Origin: Neoarius graeffei
Lineage: Eukaryota > Chordata > Actinopteri > Siluriformes > Ariidae
Direction of reading: 5' to 3'
DNA length: 64,000 nucleotides
Assembly: GCF_027579695.1 (NCBI RefSeq)
Contig: NC_083577.1
Location: 31,857,198 to 31,921,197 of the forward strand
Below, piece after piece: positions 1-63,643 of the stretch. Made by a program: the position numbers and the translations under genes. The notes under the pieces are model-generated. The model was not told where the DNA came from. It made no database searches and worked only from the letters and a program-made list of their open reading frames with translations. Positions within the stretch are counted from its first letter, which is position 1, and every line of letters begins with the position of its first letter.

Positions 1-522
1 GAGCCCTTCACTATGGATTTTTTTTTTTGTGCATATCGCAGTATTGAACCTGCTCTCTTGAGAGTGGTCCGTGACGACCTGCTATCTGTTGATGTTAACT
101 AAACATTCTTCTTCTTGACTGCACAGTGACTTTTACTATGAACCTTTCCTCCTATGTACAATAAGAACAAATTCGTCTACAGCTCCCAAATTTACAACTA
201 ATATAGCAATACCAGTTTTGGCAGCATGTGTTTCTGACCTAAAGCCTTTACTTCTTAAAGAACTTTCTTAGAGAAGTATTGCTACTCTGGTCCCAAATAT
301 ATAGTGTCTCTGATTTCACGGACATTGATAGCGTGTCTATTAAATCTGTGAAGGTTGTCAGGAATCTTGCTATTTTTCTCCTCCACCACTTTCACTTGAG
401 CCTCACATCACATCTCTCATTAAAGCTGCTACCCCCCTCCATAACATTGCTTGTCTTTCTCCCTTTTCTAAATAAACAGTGCTAAAAATCCATGCCTTCA
501 TTACCCTGTCTGTCATGGGATT
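1..522. other. dnajc3 intron, no feature recognised
   Basis: Non-coding sequence upstream of the first hAT element. I see no exon, RNA gene or clear repeat boundary. It is inferred to be dnajc3 intron because coding exons of that gene begin downstream in mid-protein. Confidence 0.5.
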
Positions 523-530
523 GATTAGTG

Positions 531-1718
531 CAGGGGTTCTCAACCTCTTCTGCTTTAAGGCCCACCTATTCACGTTGTAACGAGTCGGAGGCCCATTAAA
601 AAAAGATCCCCAATTATTTTGGCTCATCTGTTCTGTTAGAATCTAATCTACTGTAAAGTGTATTAATGGGATGCAACATCACTCTGTTACAGATGGGAGA
701 CCAGGAATTAAATAAATGCAATAAAAACAAACTGTTTGTTTAATTGTAGGTATTGCATTTAAAACTGTATGGATGTACCAGAAGCCAAACCATGCATGCA
801 GGGCATTCTCAGCCAAAAGGGATTAATGATCCAAAAGTGGAGTCTGGTCCATTAACACAAGAACTTATTGCCATGTTTTGTGTACAGCAAACAAGCAAGT
901 TATTAAAACCGAGAAGTACACTCAAAAGAAGTGGATATAGAAACCACTCAATGGGATTAGATCCTTACGTGCTAAAACGGAAAGATTTTTCCTGTGAGTT
1001 AGAAAATTATCCATCCGTTGAGTTCCCTGACATTTCAAACTACTTGGTGCTGCAGACATCATTCTACACAGATGAAGAGCATGGAGGAGTACAACTTTTT
1101 ACATGTGGCTGGGTTAAAGATCTGGGGATCAGGACACTACAAGATAGACAGCGGTAGACAGATTTAAGTGCAAGAAGAGTGTTTATTAGCAGGTGTGATA
1201 TTTACAGACCCGAAAGCAAAGTATTTAAACAGTATTATAAACTTCGTTAGAAACAAATGCCATCGTGATAATGATGATACTTCACAATGCCTCTGTGAAA
1301 ACATCTGTATCTGCACGTGCTGATTGCCCTCAACTCAGTATCAGGTGTTTCCCATAATGACGGGGTCCTAAGAGCACGCACAACGATCTCTGTGAGCGCG
1401 TGCGGCCGCTCGAGCTGCACCAGACTCAAACGTGCAAAAGGTGTGATAGTCAGGTGTTTGCCTGCTGTGTAACCACAGCTTTTAGCTCATGTACATCACT
1501 ATGCATCGCCACCACAAATGCCTCATTTTCATCAATAACCCATCGCAAGCTGTAGTGTGACCGTAGCTTAATGAGATGGCGATGACCTCGGATGTAACCC
1601 AGCAATTATACCCTACTACAAGTAAAAATTAGCTTCAACTTGGAAAAAAAATCACAGCCCACTAGATGGCGCTTCGTGGCCCACGAATGGGCCACGGCAC
1701 AGCAGTTGAGAAACACTG
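531..1718 (+). mobile_element. hAT element, copy 1, carrying a YqaJ/SWIM-partner-like exon
   Basis: The element starts CAGGGGTTCTCAACC and ends GTTGAGAAACACTG, imperfect terminal inverted repeats of the hAT/Charlie type. It is flanked by near-perfect 8-bp duplications, GATTAGTG (523-530) and GATTAGTA (1719-1726). A second copy of the same element lies at 61278-62659. Both copies contain a stretch (about 950-1145 here) with an open frame containing FPDISNYLVLQTSFYTD and, in this copy, CGWVKDLG, which resembles the first exon of the YqaJ/SWIM-type partner protein seen at 1901-2155. No hAT transposase is visible, so this is a non-autonomous member. The family is inferred from termini and target length. 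Confidence 0.8.
955..1157 (+). pseudogene. YqaJ/SWIM-partner-type exon fragment inside hAT copy 1
   Basis: An open frame reads GLDPYVLKRKDF, then FPDISNYLVLQTSFYTD, then CGWVKDLG before a stop at 1155-1157. The pattern (D-P-Y, then P-D-I-x-N-Y-L-V, then a G-W-V block) matches what I recall of fish transposon-derived proteins that carry SWIM and YqaJ domains. Only this N-terminal region is present. There is a small deletion between the SFYTD and CGWV blocks compared with the copy at 61985-62150, which keeps the KSMEE segment. It is not expected to be functional. Confidence 0.5.
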
Positions 1719-1900
1719 GATTAGTATAGAGTGCTCAGAGATAATGCTAAAAATAGTAACACTGCGGTCTGCGAGGCCATCTTGGAAGTCACTCGTTCCA
1801 GAGCGCTCATAGAGTACACATCAGCTATTTACATTCACCGATTCGTTTCCGCGTTAGAGGGCTTAGAAGCTTGGATTTTTTAAGAATTTAGACATCTGAA

Positions 1901-2155
1901 GTGATGGAGCACTACTGTGATAGTTTAGATAAGCAGGCACGGGAGCGTTATGCTGAGAAGTTACGTTTCATTGGGAATGCAGATCCATACACTGTTAGTG
2001 AGAAGGAATGGAAAGCTGACCCCAGCTTGTTGCCACATGTGACATACATCGATCTTGTGAACTATCTAGTGTTTCACCCAAGTCCATTTTGTGAACTAAA
2101 GGATTTCCAGAACTACAAGAGTATGGAAGCATACGATAGATTTGTGTCTAAATAA
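1901..2155 (+). CDS. N-terminal exon of a transposon partner protein (YqaJ/SWIM family), truncated
   Basis: The 84-residue open frame begins MMEHYCDSLDKQAR and contains NADPYTVSEKEW, HVTYIDLVNYLVF and NYKSMEAYDRFVSK. This is the N-terminal pattern of fish transposon-derived proteins that continue into a SWIM finger and a YqaJ-type nuclease; none of those downstream domains is here. The frame ends in TAA directly after FVSK, where family members continue with a G-W-V block. No good splice donor is visible, and an AATAAA follows at 2201. It could still produce a short peptide, but it is more likely a remnant left by internal deletion. It faces the THAP exon at 2427-2637. Confidence 0.55.
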   Translation: MMEHYCDSLDKQARERYAEKLRFIGNADPYTVSEKEWKADPSLLPHVTYIDLVNYLVFHPSPFCELKDFQNYKSMEAYDRFVSK

Positions 2156-2426
2156 TGTTTGAAAAACTATTATAATTATTATCAATTATTTTAGTCAGTG
2201 AATAAAATGTAGGCCTAGTATGTAACTTGTACTAACAGCATGTGTACATAAACATTACTAGGCCTAGATCTTAAATGCCATTTGATGCAACAATGCACTG
2301 CAGTAGACATAAGCTACCTAATGTGACAAATATATCCATTAATCATTGCTGAAAGTACATAGAAAAGATAATAGTTTGTATCACATTTATTTTAGTAACT
2401 ATGAAATTCAAGACAATTTAACCTAC

Positions 2427-2637
2427 CTGTCACAAAGTGATCAGAACAAATCCGGATACAGTCAAGTTGTCCTAAATTTGATCGGTTGATGGCAGCCAAC
2501 CACTGTCGTCTCCTCCGCTCGCTTTTCTCCTGTGCTGCAATTCCCTGGTTAGTCACGACTTTAGGGCGTCTGTAGAAGCTTTTGCCACCCTTTTCCCCCC
2601 GGCTACTACAGCCAACAATGACACACGTATTCGGCAT
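2427..2637 (-). CDS. THAP zinc-finger first exon of an ISL2EU-like transposase
   Basis: The - strand frame from ATG at 2637 reads MPNTCVIVGC, then SFYRRPKV, WLAAINR and ICSDHFVTG. It then meets a splice donor (CAG|GTAGGT, intron from 2426). The C2CH ligands are C5, C10, C64 and H67, with W46 conserved. That is a complete THAP DNA-binding domain of about 70 residues, without stops. THAP fingers occur at the N-terminus of several transposases (P, Kolobok, ISL2EU). No downstream transposase exon is visible before the opposing exon at 1901-2155. The exon is intact but orphaned. Confidence 0.7.
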
Positions 2638-2909
2638 TGTCACCCCTTTTTGCTTCGCTGAACAACAATGCACTGACACAGCCTGACCCAGGCAACCTTT
2701 GACTTCCAATATGGCCGCCGCTGGGTTCGCGCTGACCTCGAATCACTTTATACTGCTAGTTGTTGTTCTACCAGCTAAAACTGGGGGACAACTACTCTTA
2801 ATATACATTCATGTTCTCCAGCAGCACTACTTCTAAAAAAAAATACTTTTTTATGCATTTTTAAAAAAAATAATACTGAAACAGTTAATTTAAATTTTTG
2901 TCTGCCCTG

Positions 2910-2956
<47 letters not shown>
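2910..2956. repeat. (TG)n microsatellite
   Basis: About 23 uninterrupted TG dinucleotides directly before a Tc1 relic. It creates spurious Cys/Val and His/Thr frames on the two strands. Confidence 0.95.
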
Positions 2957-2961
<5 letters not shown>

Positions 2962-2978
2962 TATACTGTACAGTATAC

Positions 2979-3678
2979 ACCATATGGACAAAGGAAAAAG
3001 CCTTCTAGAGGAAAGTTCTTTTGAACAGTTGAGACAAAGATTGAGTTGTTTGGCCACAATAATCAGCGGTACAGAGGAACACTATACCAACTGTTAAGCA
3101 TGGTGGTGGTAGCATCCTGCTCTGGGGCTGTTTCCTGTCAGTAGAACTACCTAAGAATTCTCCAGCATAACCTCAATCCATCAGAAACTTGGACACAATT
3201 GGGTGTTCCAAGAGGACAGTGACCCCAAATGCACATCAAACCTGGTTGTGGAATGGATAAAGCAGGCTGATATTAAGCTTAAAACAAGTCCTGGACTCAA
3301 CCCTACTGAAAATATGTGGAGTGTGTGTTAAAAGTTGAGTCTGTTCCAGAAAAAAAAAAACACATTTAATTGAACTCAACCAATTCTGCTAAGACGACTG
3401 GTCAAATATCCAACTACAATTCTGCCAGAAGCTTGGTTACCAAAAGCGTCTGATCAAGGTGAAACCTGCAAAAGGATGTTTAACCAAATAATACTTGTGC
3501 TGTATGCATATTTTTGTCCATGTTGATTTCAGAAAACCCAAAATAAGTTAACTTGTGCACCAGTTATTTTTTTGTATATTGTATAATCATTCTGCCACAG
3601 AAAAAGAACAGTTCAAAGAAATCCGTGAAAGCCCAATATTGCCATGACATTTCATGCCCCTGTATGAAAATTTCAGAT
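2979..3678 (+). mobile_element. 5'-truncated Tc1 relic of the 36564-38908 family
   Basis: From 2979 the sequence follows the 3' half of the Tc1 copy at 36564. Shared stretches include the segment around TTGTTTGGCCACAAT, the GGTGGTGGTAGCATC segment and the end near AAAGCCCAATATTGCC. It is heavily mutated and frameshifted. The left end is missing and the right terminal repeat is decayed. Confidence 0.75.
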
Positions 3679-3831
3679 TGCAGCTGGTCAGGTTTTTTTT
3701 TTTTTTAAAGGGTAGACTGGCTGTATAACAGGCAGGAAAACACTTCCTTGTTGAGTGTCATAGTCGAATGATTTTTTTTTTTTTTTTGCAGTTTGACGGT
3801 AATTTTTTTCTTTTCTCTTTTCCTCCCATAG

Positions 3832-12885
<9,054 letters not shown>

Positions 12886-13165
12886 GATCAAACATGAGAG
12901 GCACTTGGATCAGACAAAACGCAGAGAGAACTGCAACCTGCTAAGATGAATTAACACTAACTGCTATAGACGTGGCGTGTGGGTGAAATATTCTCGGGAC
13001 TTGCTAAGTAGTACTATATAAAGTGATTTCCCCCCTCCCCCAGGGAACTTCAGAGTGTAGGGATTTATTCCCAAGCAACCATCCTAAAACTGTGTGTGTG
13101 TGTGTGTGTAGAGGAGACTGAACTATTTTTCTATAAATTAAATAATTCTGCATTGTAAATACAGG

Positions 13166-13171
13166 AATAAA
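13166..13171 (+). promoter_or_regulatory. dnajc3: Candidate dnajc3 polyadenylation signal AATAAA
   Basis: Canonical hexamer 281 nt past the dnajc3 stop, just before a SINE starts. A short 3' UTR ending near 13190 is plausible; transcript data would be needed to exclude a later site. Confidence 0.5.
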
Positions 13172-13177
13172 GAAGTC

Positions 13178-13490
13178 TGTCACGTGCACACTCAAGTACA
13201 GTGAAATTCGTCCTCTGCATTTAACCCATCTGAAGCAGTGAGCAGCTATGCTACAGCACCCGGGGGAGCAGCTGGAGGTGAGGTGTCTTCCTCAAGGGCA
13301 CTTCAGCCCAAGGCCACCCCATGTTAACCTAACTGCACGTCTTTGGACTGTGGGGAGGTGGGGATCCCACGTAGACATAGGGAGACCATCCAAACTCCAC
13401 ACAGAGAAGCCCCTGTTGGCTGCTGGGCTCTAACCCAGAACCTTCTTGCTGTGAGGTGACAGTGCTAACCGCTACACCATCGTACCGCCC
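13178..13490 (-). mobile_element. Degenerate tRNA-derived SINE with different tail
   Basis: The tRNA-side half is related to the V-SINE-like copies (CCTCACAGCAAGAAGGTTCT on the - strand; core CACAGTCCAAAGACGTGCAG). The other end carries the block GTGAAATTCGTCCTCTGCAT and CCATCTGAAGCAGTGAGCAG, shared with 34049-34396. Boundaries approximate. Confidence 0.7.
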
Positions 13491-13980
13491 AAAAAGATCT
13501 CGATGCTTTATTTAATTAACAAGAAACTGTCATTCTTTGATTTTACGGTTCTAGAGTCCTCTCCAAATCACTCAGATGATTGCTTTAGTTGGACATTGTT
13601 AAATGTGCTATACAATAGTGTCACAAAGCAGTTTTACAGAAATTCAGATGTAGATTTCGATCCGTAACGAACCAGCTGGAGGTGACTGTGATGAGGAAAA
13701 GCTCCTTAAAGAAGAAACTTTGAAAGTGTCTTCAAATCGGTACAGCATGCACTTGTAGTCGAGTTATAGGCAAACCCCAAGTCCGTTAGCGTCCAAGTCC
13801 TAGATGAGCATAAGACAGTCTTTATTATTACAGCAGCAGGTCTTAGCAAGGACAAACCTATCTGTATCCATTATGGTGTAATTTATACCTGGCTCTTGAA
13901 GCTATCCCATTGCTGACACGGTAAAGAGTAGGTAGTTCTTTATCATCAGTGAGAGCAGATCAAGAATATCTTTGCACCTA
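13491..13980. other. Intergenic spacer, nothing recognised
   Basis: Between the two convergent genes. No gene, RNA or repeat boundary identified. Confidence 0.5.
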
Positions 13981-14508
13981 CACTACCGTTCAAAAGTTTG
14001 GGGTCACTTTGAAATGTCCTTATTTTTGAAAGAAAAGCACTGTTCTTTTCAATGAAGATCACTTTAAACTAATCAGAAATCCACTCTATACATTGCTAAT
14101 GTGGTAAATGACTATTCTAGCTGCAAATGTCTGGTTTTTGGTGCAATATCTCCATAGGTGGATAGAGGCCCATTTCCAGCAACTCTCACTCCAGTGTTCT
14201 AATGGTACAATGTGTTTGCTCATTGCCTCAGAAGGCTAATGGAGGATTAGAAAACCCTTGTACAATCATGTTAGCACAGCTGAAAACAGTTGAGCTCTTT
14301 AGAGAAGCTATAAAACTGACCTTCCTTTGAGCAGATTGAGTTTCTGGAGCATCACATTTGTGGGGTCGATTAAATGCTCAAAATGGCCAGAAAAATGTCT
14401 TGACTATATTTTCTATTCATTTTACAACTTATGGTGGTGAATAAAAGTGTGACTTTTCATGGAAAACACAAAATTGTCTGGGTGACCCCAAACTTTTGAA
14501 CGGTAGTG
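13981..14508 (+). mobile_element. Tc1/mariner-type MITE copy 2, uninterrupted
   Basis: Complete 528-bp copy with CACTACCGTTCAAAAGTTTG termini and flanking TA (13979-13980, 14509-14510). It is the reference that reveals the insertions in the copies at 6802 and 28118. It lies between the two genes. Confidence 0.93.
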
Positions 14509-15398
14509 TATATTTATGACCGATTGTGCAGTAACATTAAAAGGGACTCCAGACATAGTAGACAACCACTGATCAATGATAAACGTTTTATTCCTGAGAA
14601 AATCCACATCCTTCCACTTCCAGGCTGCATAACCAAAAACAGCTCAGCATGAATGTCTCAAAACACAGCAGGGCTTCTTCACTTGAAATCATTCGTGTGG
14701 TGGATAAGACATTTTGTGCATATGATGGGGTTAATTTTTTACAAATGCCCCCCTGTTCATCATACTGGTAAATGATTTTTAGATTTCTTCTTCACCGTAT
14801 TGGAGGAATAACGAGTTACATACGATACAAAAAAAACAACTTTTTTAACCTCTCCTTTTGTGTAAACATTTTAATAGTAATGCAAGAGAAGAACTCCGCT
14901 TAGTGTGGAATTGATTGAGGAATGTGCAGATGCATTTTCCTTACATACTCAGTGCAATTTTTCTAAACGGACCACAAGATGGCAACAAAACACAGTCCTT
15001 AACCCTTTTCTCCTATGAGACCTGGCATTATTTGATGTACAGATCTCACAGAAAAGGTTAAATATACACAGTTTGATCATTTTGAATATTACCGGTTCGC
15101 TGTGCACAAGACGGACTCCGTTAGAAACGGCATTCTGGTGTCTTTATCTTCTTATCTGTTACGAAAGGATTCCTCTTTCATGTTCTGATAGAAAGTTTGA
15201 CCTATTGTACCTTTTTAAAATATAGACTCCAGCCAACAAGATTCATAAATAGAAAACTGAAATGTTTTAAAAATGTCTCTTTTCATCCTCTTGCGCAGAG
15301 TTCAGGTCCAGTTTACTATGTCCTGGTTCAGTTTGTGGATATCTCTGTGCGCAAGACGGTTCGAGTTGCAAACGTCCTTCTCTCCTTGTAAACAGGGG
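14509..15398 (-). other. uggt2: Likely uggt2 3' UTR
   Basis: Sequence from the uggt2 stop at 15399 down to the AATAAA at 14587-14592 (- strand) holds no other feature. It would give a 3' UTR of about 0.8 kb that stops just short of the MITE. Inferred from position only. Confidence 0.45.
14587..14592 (-). promoter_or_regulatory. uggt2: Candidate uggt2 polyadenylation signal
   Basis: TTTATT on the + strand, i.e. AATAAA on the - strand, about 810 nt past the uggt2 stop codon. Confidence 0.4.
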
Positions 15399-60266
<44,868 letters not shown>

Positions 60267-60648
60267 CTGGGGAGGAAGAAAACACTACATCACTGGGATC
60301 CCAAAGCCTCTATTTATATTTACGGTTTAAAGCAAGAGTAAAAAAATACGGCTTAGGAATCTGGAACAGCACGATAAAGGTTCTAATCCGGCCCACCAAA
60401 TAAATTTAGAAACCAAAAATACAATCGTCTTGTGAAGCATAATTTAATTAAAGCATTTTTTTAATGAGTTAGTCTATATAATTCCACGAGAGGGCGAAAC
60501 AGCAATAAACTCTGCGACTATCAAAATGTGCTAATAATGACTAAGTCTTCATTCAAAAGCTAAAAACTGATGAAAAGTTCAGGGGGGCATGAATACTTAT
60601 GTAAGACACTGCGATAAAACCATAATTTGGAAAATGAGTTTTCTTGGT

Positions 60649-61026
60649 GGGCGGCACGGTGGTGTAGTGGTTAGCGCTGTCGCCTCACAGCAAGAAGGTC
60701 CGGGTTCGAGCCCCGGGGCCGGCGAGGGCCTTTCTGTGCGGAGTTTGCATGTTCTCCCCGTGTCCGTGTGGGTTTCCTCCGGGTGCTCCGGTTTCCCCCA
60801 CAGTCCAAAGACATGCAGGTTAGGTTAACTGGTGACTCTAAATTGACCGTAGGTGTGAATGTGAGTGTGAATGGTTGTCTGTGTCTATGTGTCAGCCCTG
60901 TGATGACCTGGCGACTTGTCCAGGGTGTACCCCGCCTTTCACCCGTAGTCAGCTGGGATAGGCTCCAGCTTGCCTGCGACCCTGTAGAACAGGATAAAGC
61001 GGCTAGAGATAATGAGATGAGATGAG
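60649..61026 (+). mobile_element. tRNA-derived SINE (V-SINE-like), copy 9
   Basis: Full-length; 15-bp duplication ATGAGTTTTCTTGGT at 60634-60648 and 61027-61041. The best reference copy: A box TGGTGTAGTGG and B box GGTTCGAGCCC both intact. Confidence 0.94.
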
Positions 61027-61701
61027 ATGAGTTTTCTTGGTAATGAATTGCAGTCTAATACAGTATGTAGCAAATATTTATACCATAGCACAGTTGAGTG
61101 CTTGAATCTGATTGGTCAGAAGATGTGCATTATTTTTGTACAACAGTAACGCATGGACAGTAGTTCTGGCTGTAACATGAACGACAACACGTTAGCATTA
61201 ATGTGCTCATTATAACAAGTTATTGTTTCTATAGTAACAGCCCATACACAGGGACTTGTACGTCGGACTTTGTAGATCAGGGGTTCTCAGTCTTTTCTGC
61301 TTTAAGGCCCACCTATTCATACTTGTAATGAGTCGGGGCCCATTAAAAAAGATCCCCAATTATTTTGGCTCATCTATTCTATTAGAATCTAATAATCTAT
61401 TGTAAAGTGTATTAATGGGATGCAGCATCACTCGCTGTTACAGATGGCAGCCCAGGAATTAAATAAATGCAATAAAAACCAAACTGTTTTTAATTGTAGG
61501 TATTGTATTTAAAACTGTACGGATGTGCCAGAAGCCAAACCATGCATGCAGGGCATTCTCAGTCAAAAGGGATTAATGATCCAGAAGTGGAGTCTGGTCC
61601 ATTAACACAGTACACAGAAGTACACTCAAAAGAAGTGGATATAGAAACCAGTCAATGGGATCAGATCCTTACATGCTAACAAAGAAGGGTTTTCCCTATG
61701 A

Positions 61702-61980
61702 AAGAAAAATTTACTCGCTAAATTTGACATTAATAGAATAAATTTTGATCCTATTGTAGCCGGAACTAAATACAAAGACAAAAGAAGTTATGCATATTAT
61801 TAATTAACTTAATGTGAAGACAATTAACAGATAATCAACAGATTTAAGGTTTTTTTTTTTGAAGAATTGTGTTTATTTTTAGTCTTTTGTATTTGTAATT
61901 ATTTGTATCTGTACATGCACGACCCCGCCAGCTCTGCTGATCAACTTATCATGTTTAAATAAAGTTATTCATTCATTCAT
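61702..61980 (+). mobile_element. 5'-truncated retroelement end nested in hAT copy 2
   Basis: Comparison with copy 1 shows an extra 279 bp flanked by TATGA (61697-61701, 61981-61985). It ends TTTAAATAAAGTTATTCATT with an ATTC-repeat tail, as in non-LTR retrotransposon 3' ends. Only the 3' end is present. Confidence 0.75.
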
Positions 61981-61985
61981 TATGA

Positions 61986-62160
61986 GTTGGAAAATTATCC
62001 ATCCGTTGAGCTCCCCGACATCTCAAACTCCCTGGTGCTGCAGACATCGTTCTACACGGACACACAGATGAAAACCTGGAAGAGCATGGAGGAGTGCAAC
62101 TTTTTACATGTGGCTGGGTTAAAGATCTGCGGATCAGGACACTACAAGATAAATCCTGTA
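61986..62160 (+). pseudogene. YqaJ/SWIM-partner-type exon fragment inside hAT copy 2
   Basis: Encodes ENYPSVELPDISNSLVLQTS, FYTDTQMKTWKSMEECNF, then a frame shift to CGWVKDLRI-like sequence. It keeps the KSMEE block that hAT copy 1 lost. Confidence 0.5.
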
Positions 62161-62350
62161 TCGTTTTTGCCCGGGTACGTAGGAGTTTCTGGGCTTTCTG
62201 TTCGTGTCTTTGTGATGGTTGCTCGGATGCTACAAGTTTTATTATCGGGTGTAAACAAACCACAGCCGCTCGATTCCCAATCCTCCCTGCTCTTCTCTTG
62301 CAGCAGGAGTCACAGATCCATATAATTTACCCACAAACTTATTTAGTCAG

Positions 62351-62379
62351 CTCACTGCTCTCTCTCTCTCTCTCTCCCC

Positions 62380-62430
<51 letters not shown>
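62351..62430. repeat. (CT)n(TG)n microsatellite
   Basis: CT run followed by about 23 TG units inside hAT copy 2; absent from copy 1. Confidence 0.95.
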
Positions 62431-62431
<1 letters not shown>

Positions 62432-63059
62432 CTGCATGTGCACGGGGGTTAAATGTAGAGGAGGAATGTGACAAAATAAAGGCTTGTTCTTCTTAATTTA
62501 CCCACAAATGTATTTATTCCACTTGAAAAATATTTGGAAAACCAGCTACTGGATTTGGGACACTACGATATCCTGAACTATTTAGTATTTGGCTTCAAAC
62601 TTGAAAAAATTTGTGGCCCACGAGATGGCCCTTCGCAGCCCACTGGTTGAGGAACACTGCTCCAGATGATTTAACATTAATAATAAACAGGTAAAAAAAA
62701 AAAAAGTGCTGCTCAACAAAGTAAAATGTATAAATGTTGATGTTGGTAATTTTTTTAAAGAAATGTTTATTTAACATTTATTGAAGGAGTCTTGGTTGTA
62801 AGCACTTTATGACAAAGGTTTCCCACCTCAGGAAAGTCTTCAGGGCAAAGTTTATGCTTTGTTGGTTCTCAGTAAAATGACAATTTGAGGTTTTTTTTTG
62901 AGAGAGCAAGAGACTGGTGAGGGAATGACAGCTATAACGTAGGTGAAAAAAAAGTTACTAACTTGTCTCTATGCCTTTCCACACTGATTAAACTTAGCTA
63001 TAAACTATTAAAACGCGTGACATGTCATTCATTAATAATGAAACATAGTCATTGGCAAT

Positions 63060-63640
63060 CACTGTGGTATATAGAGGACGTTACATGGTAATGCGAAGAT
63101 ATGAAGTTTATCTTCAAGTGGTGAATGTATACATCACGAGTGAGCAAAGTGAACGAGTGAAATATTTTTCCAACATGAGAAGATAAATTTCATATCTTTG
63201 CGCCACCATGTTCTTTATATTATATGGACACATCCACACACAAAATGCAAGTTAATCAAAACGATTTTAATTTTGAACCGGTTCACCATTTTGACAACAC
63301 ATGTCAAGTCAGTGGGAAAACACTGGGAGTGACATCATTGGAGTGAAACATTAGAAAAGGTCACTCAGATCCGCTTTGTATTTTGTATGAAAAATGCGAG
63401 TTTTTCAACATGAGAAGATAAACTTCATAGCTTCAAGCCAATGTGTGATGTTCTTTTTATTATATTGACACATTCAGAAACAAAAAGTACCCAAATTTAT
63501 CAAAACAATTCATCGATATTCTCATGAGTGAGGATACTGAAAATTATTCTATCCACATTCACTGGATATGAGCAATCTCATGCTCTGATTGGCTACTCTA
63601 CTACTAGGATATCAGCTCATATACTGTGAGTAGAGAAAAA
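63060..63640. repeat. Upstream region of the right-edge element, with internal inverted blocks
   Basis: GATATGAAGTTTATCTTC and AACATGAGAAGATAAATTTC recur in both orientations (63094, 63170, 63408). The block with GAACCGGTTCACCATTTTGA is the inverse of 25030-25060. This is a repeat family leading into the coding fragment at 63644. Confidence 0.6.
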
Positions 63641-63643
63641 CAA

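Larger units (their letters stand above)
1755..2745. mobile_element. Internally deleted ISL2EU-like element with two convergent first exons
   Basis: The ends carry an imperfect inverted repeat. The left end has GGCCATCTTGGAAGTCA (about 1776-1792), and the right end has TGACTTCCAATATGGCC (about 2699-2715). Just inside the left end a + strand exon starts (1901). Just inside the right end a - strand THAP exon starts (2637), so the two genes face each other. ISL2EU transposons are described as carrying a THAP transposase plus a YqaJ-nuclease protein, so this looks like a deletion derivative keeping the two gene starts. Exact termini and target duplication were not resolved. Confidence 0.5.
61278..62659 (+). 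mobile_element. hAT element, copy 2, with nested retroelement fragment
   Basis: Starts CAGGGGTTCTCAGTC, ends GTTGAGGAACACTG; colinear with 531-1718. Flanks TTGTAGAT and CTCCAGAT share only five of eight bases, so the duplication is old. It differs from copy 1 by an insertion at 61702-61980 and a (CT)n(TG)n tract at 62351-62430. Confidence 0.8.

Noticed and set aside
2775-3097. Frames full of Cys-Val or His-Thr
   Set aside because: Direct translations of a (TG)n tract.
1-3831. Search for earlier dnajc3 TPR exons
   Set aside because: No in-frame TPR-like exon with splice sites found; they must lie left of the window.
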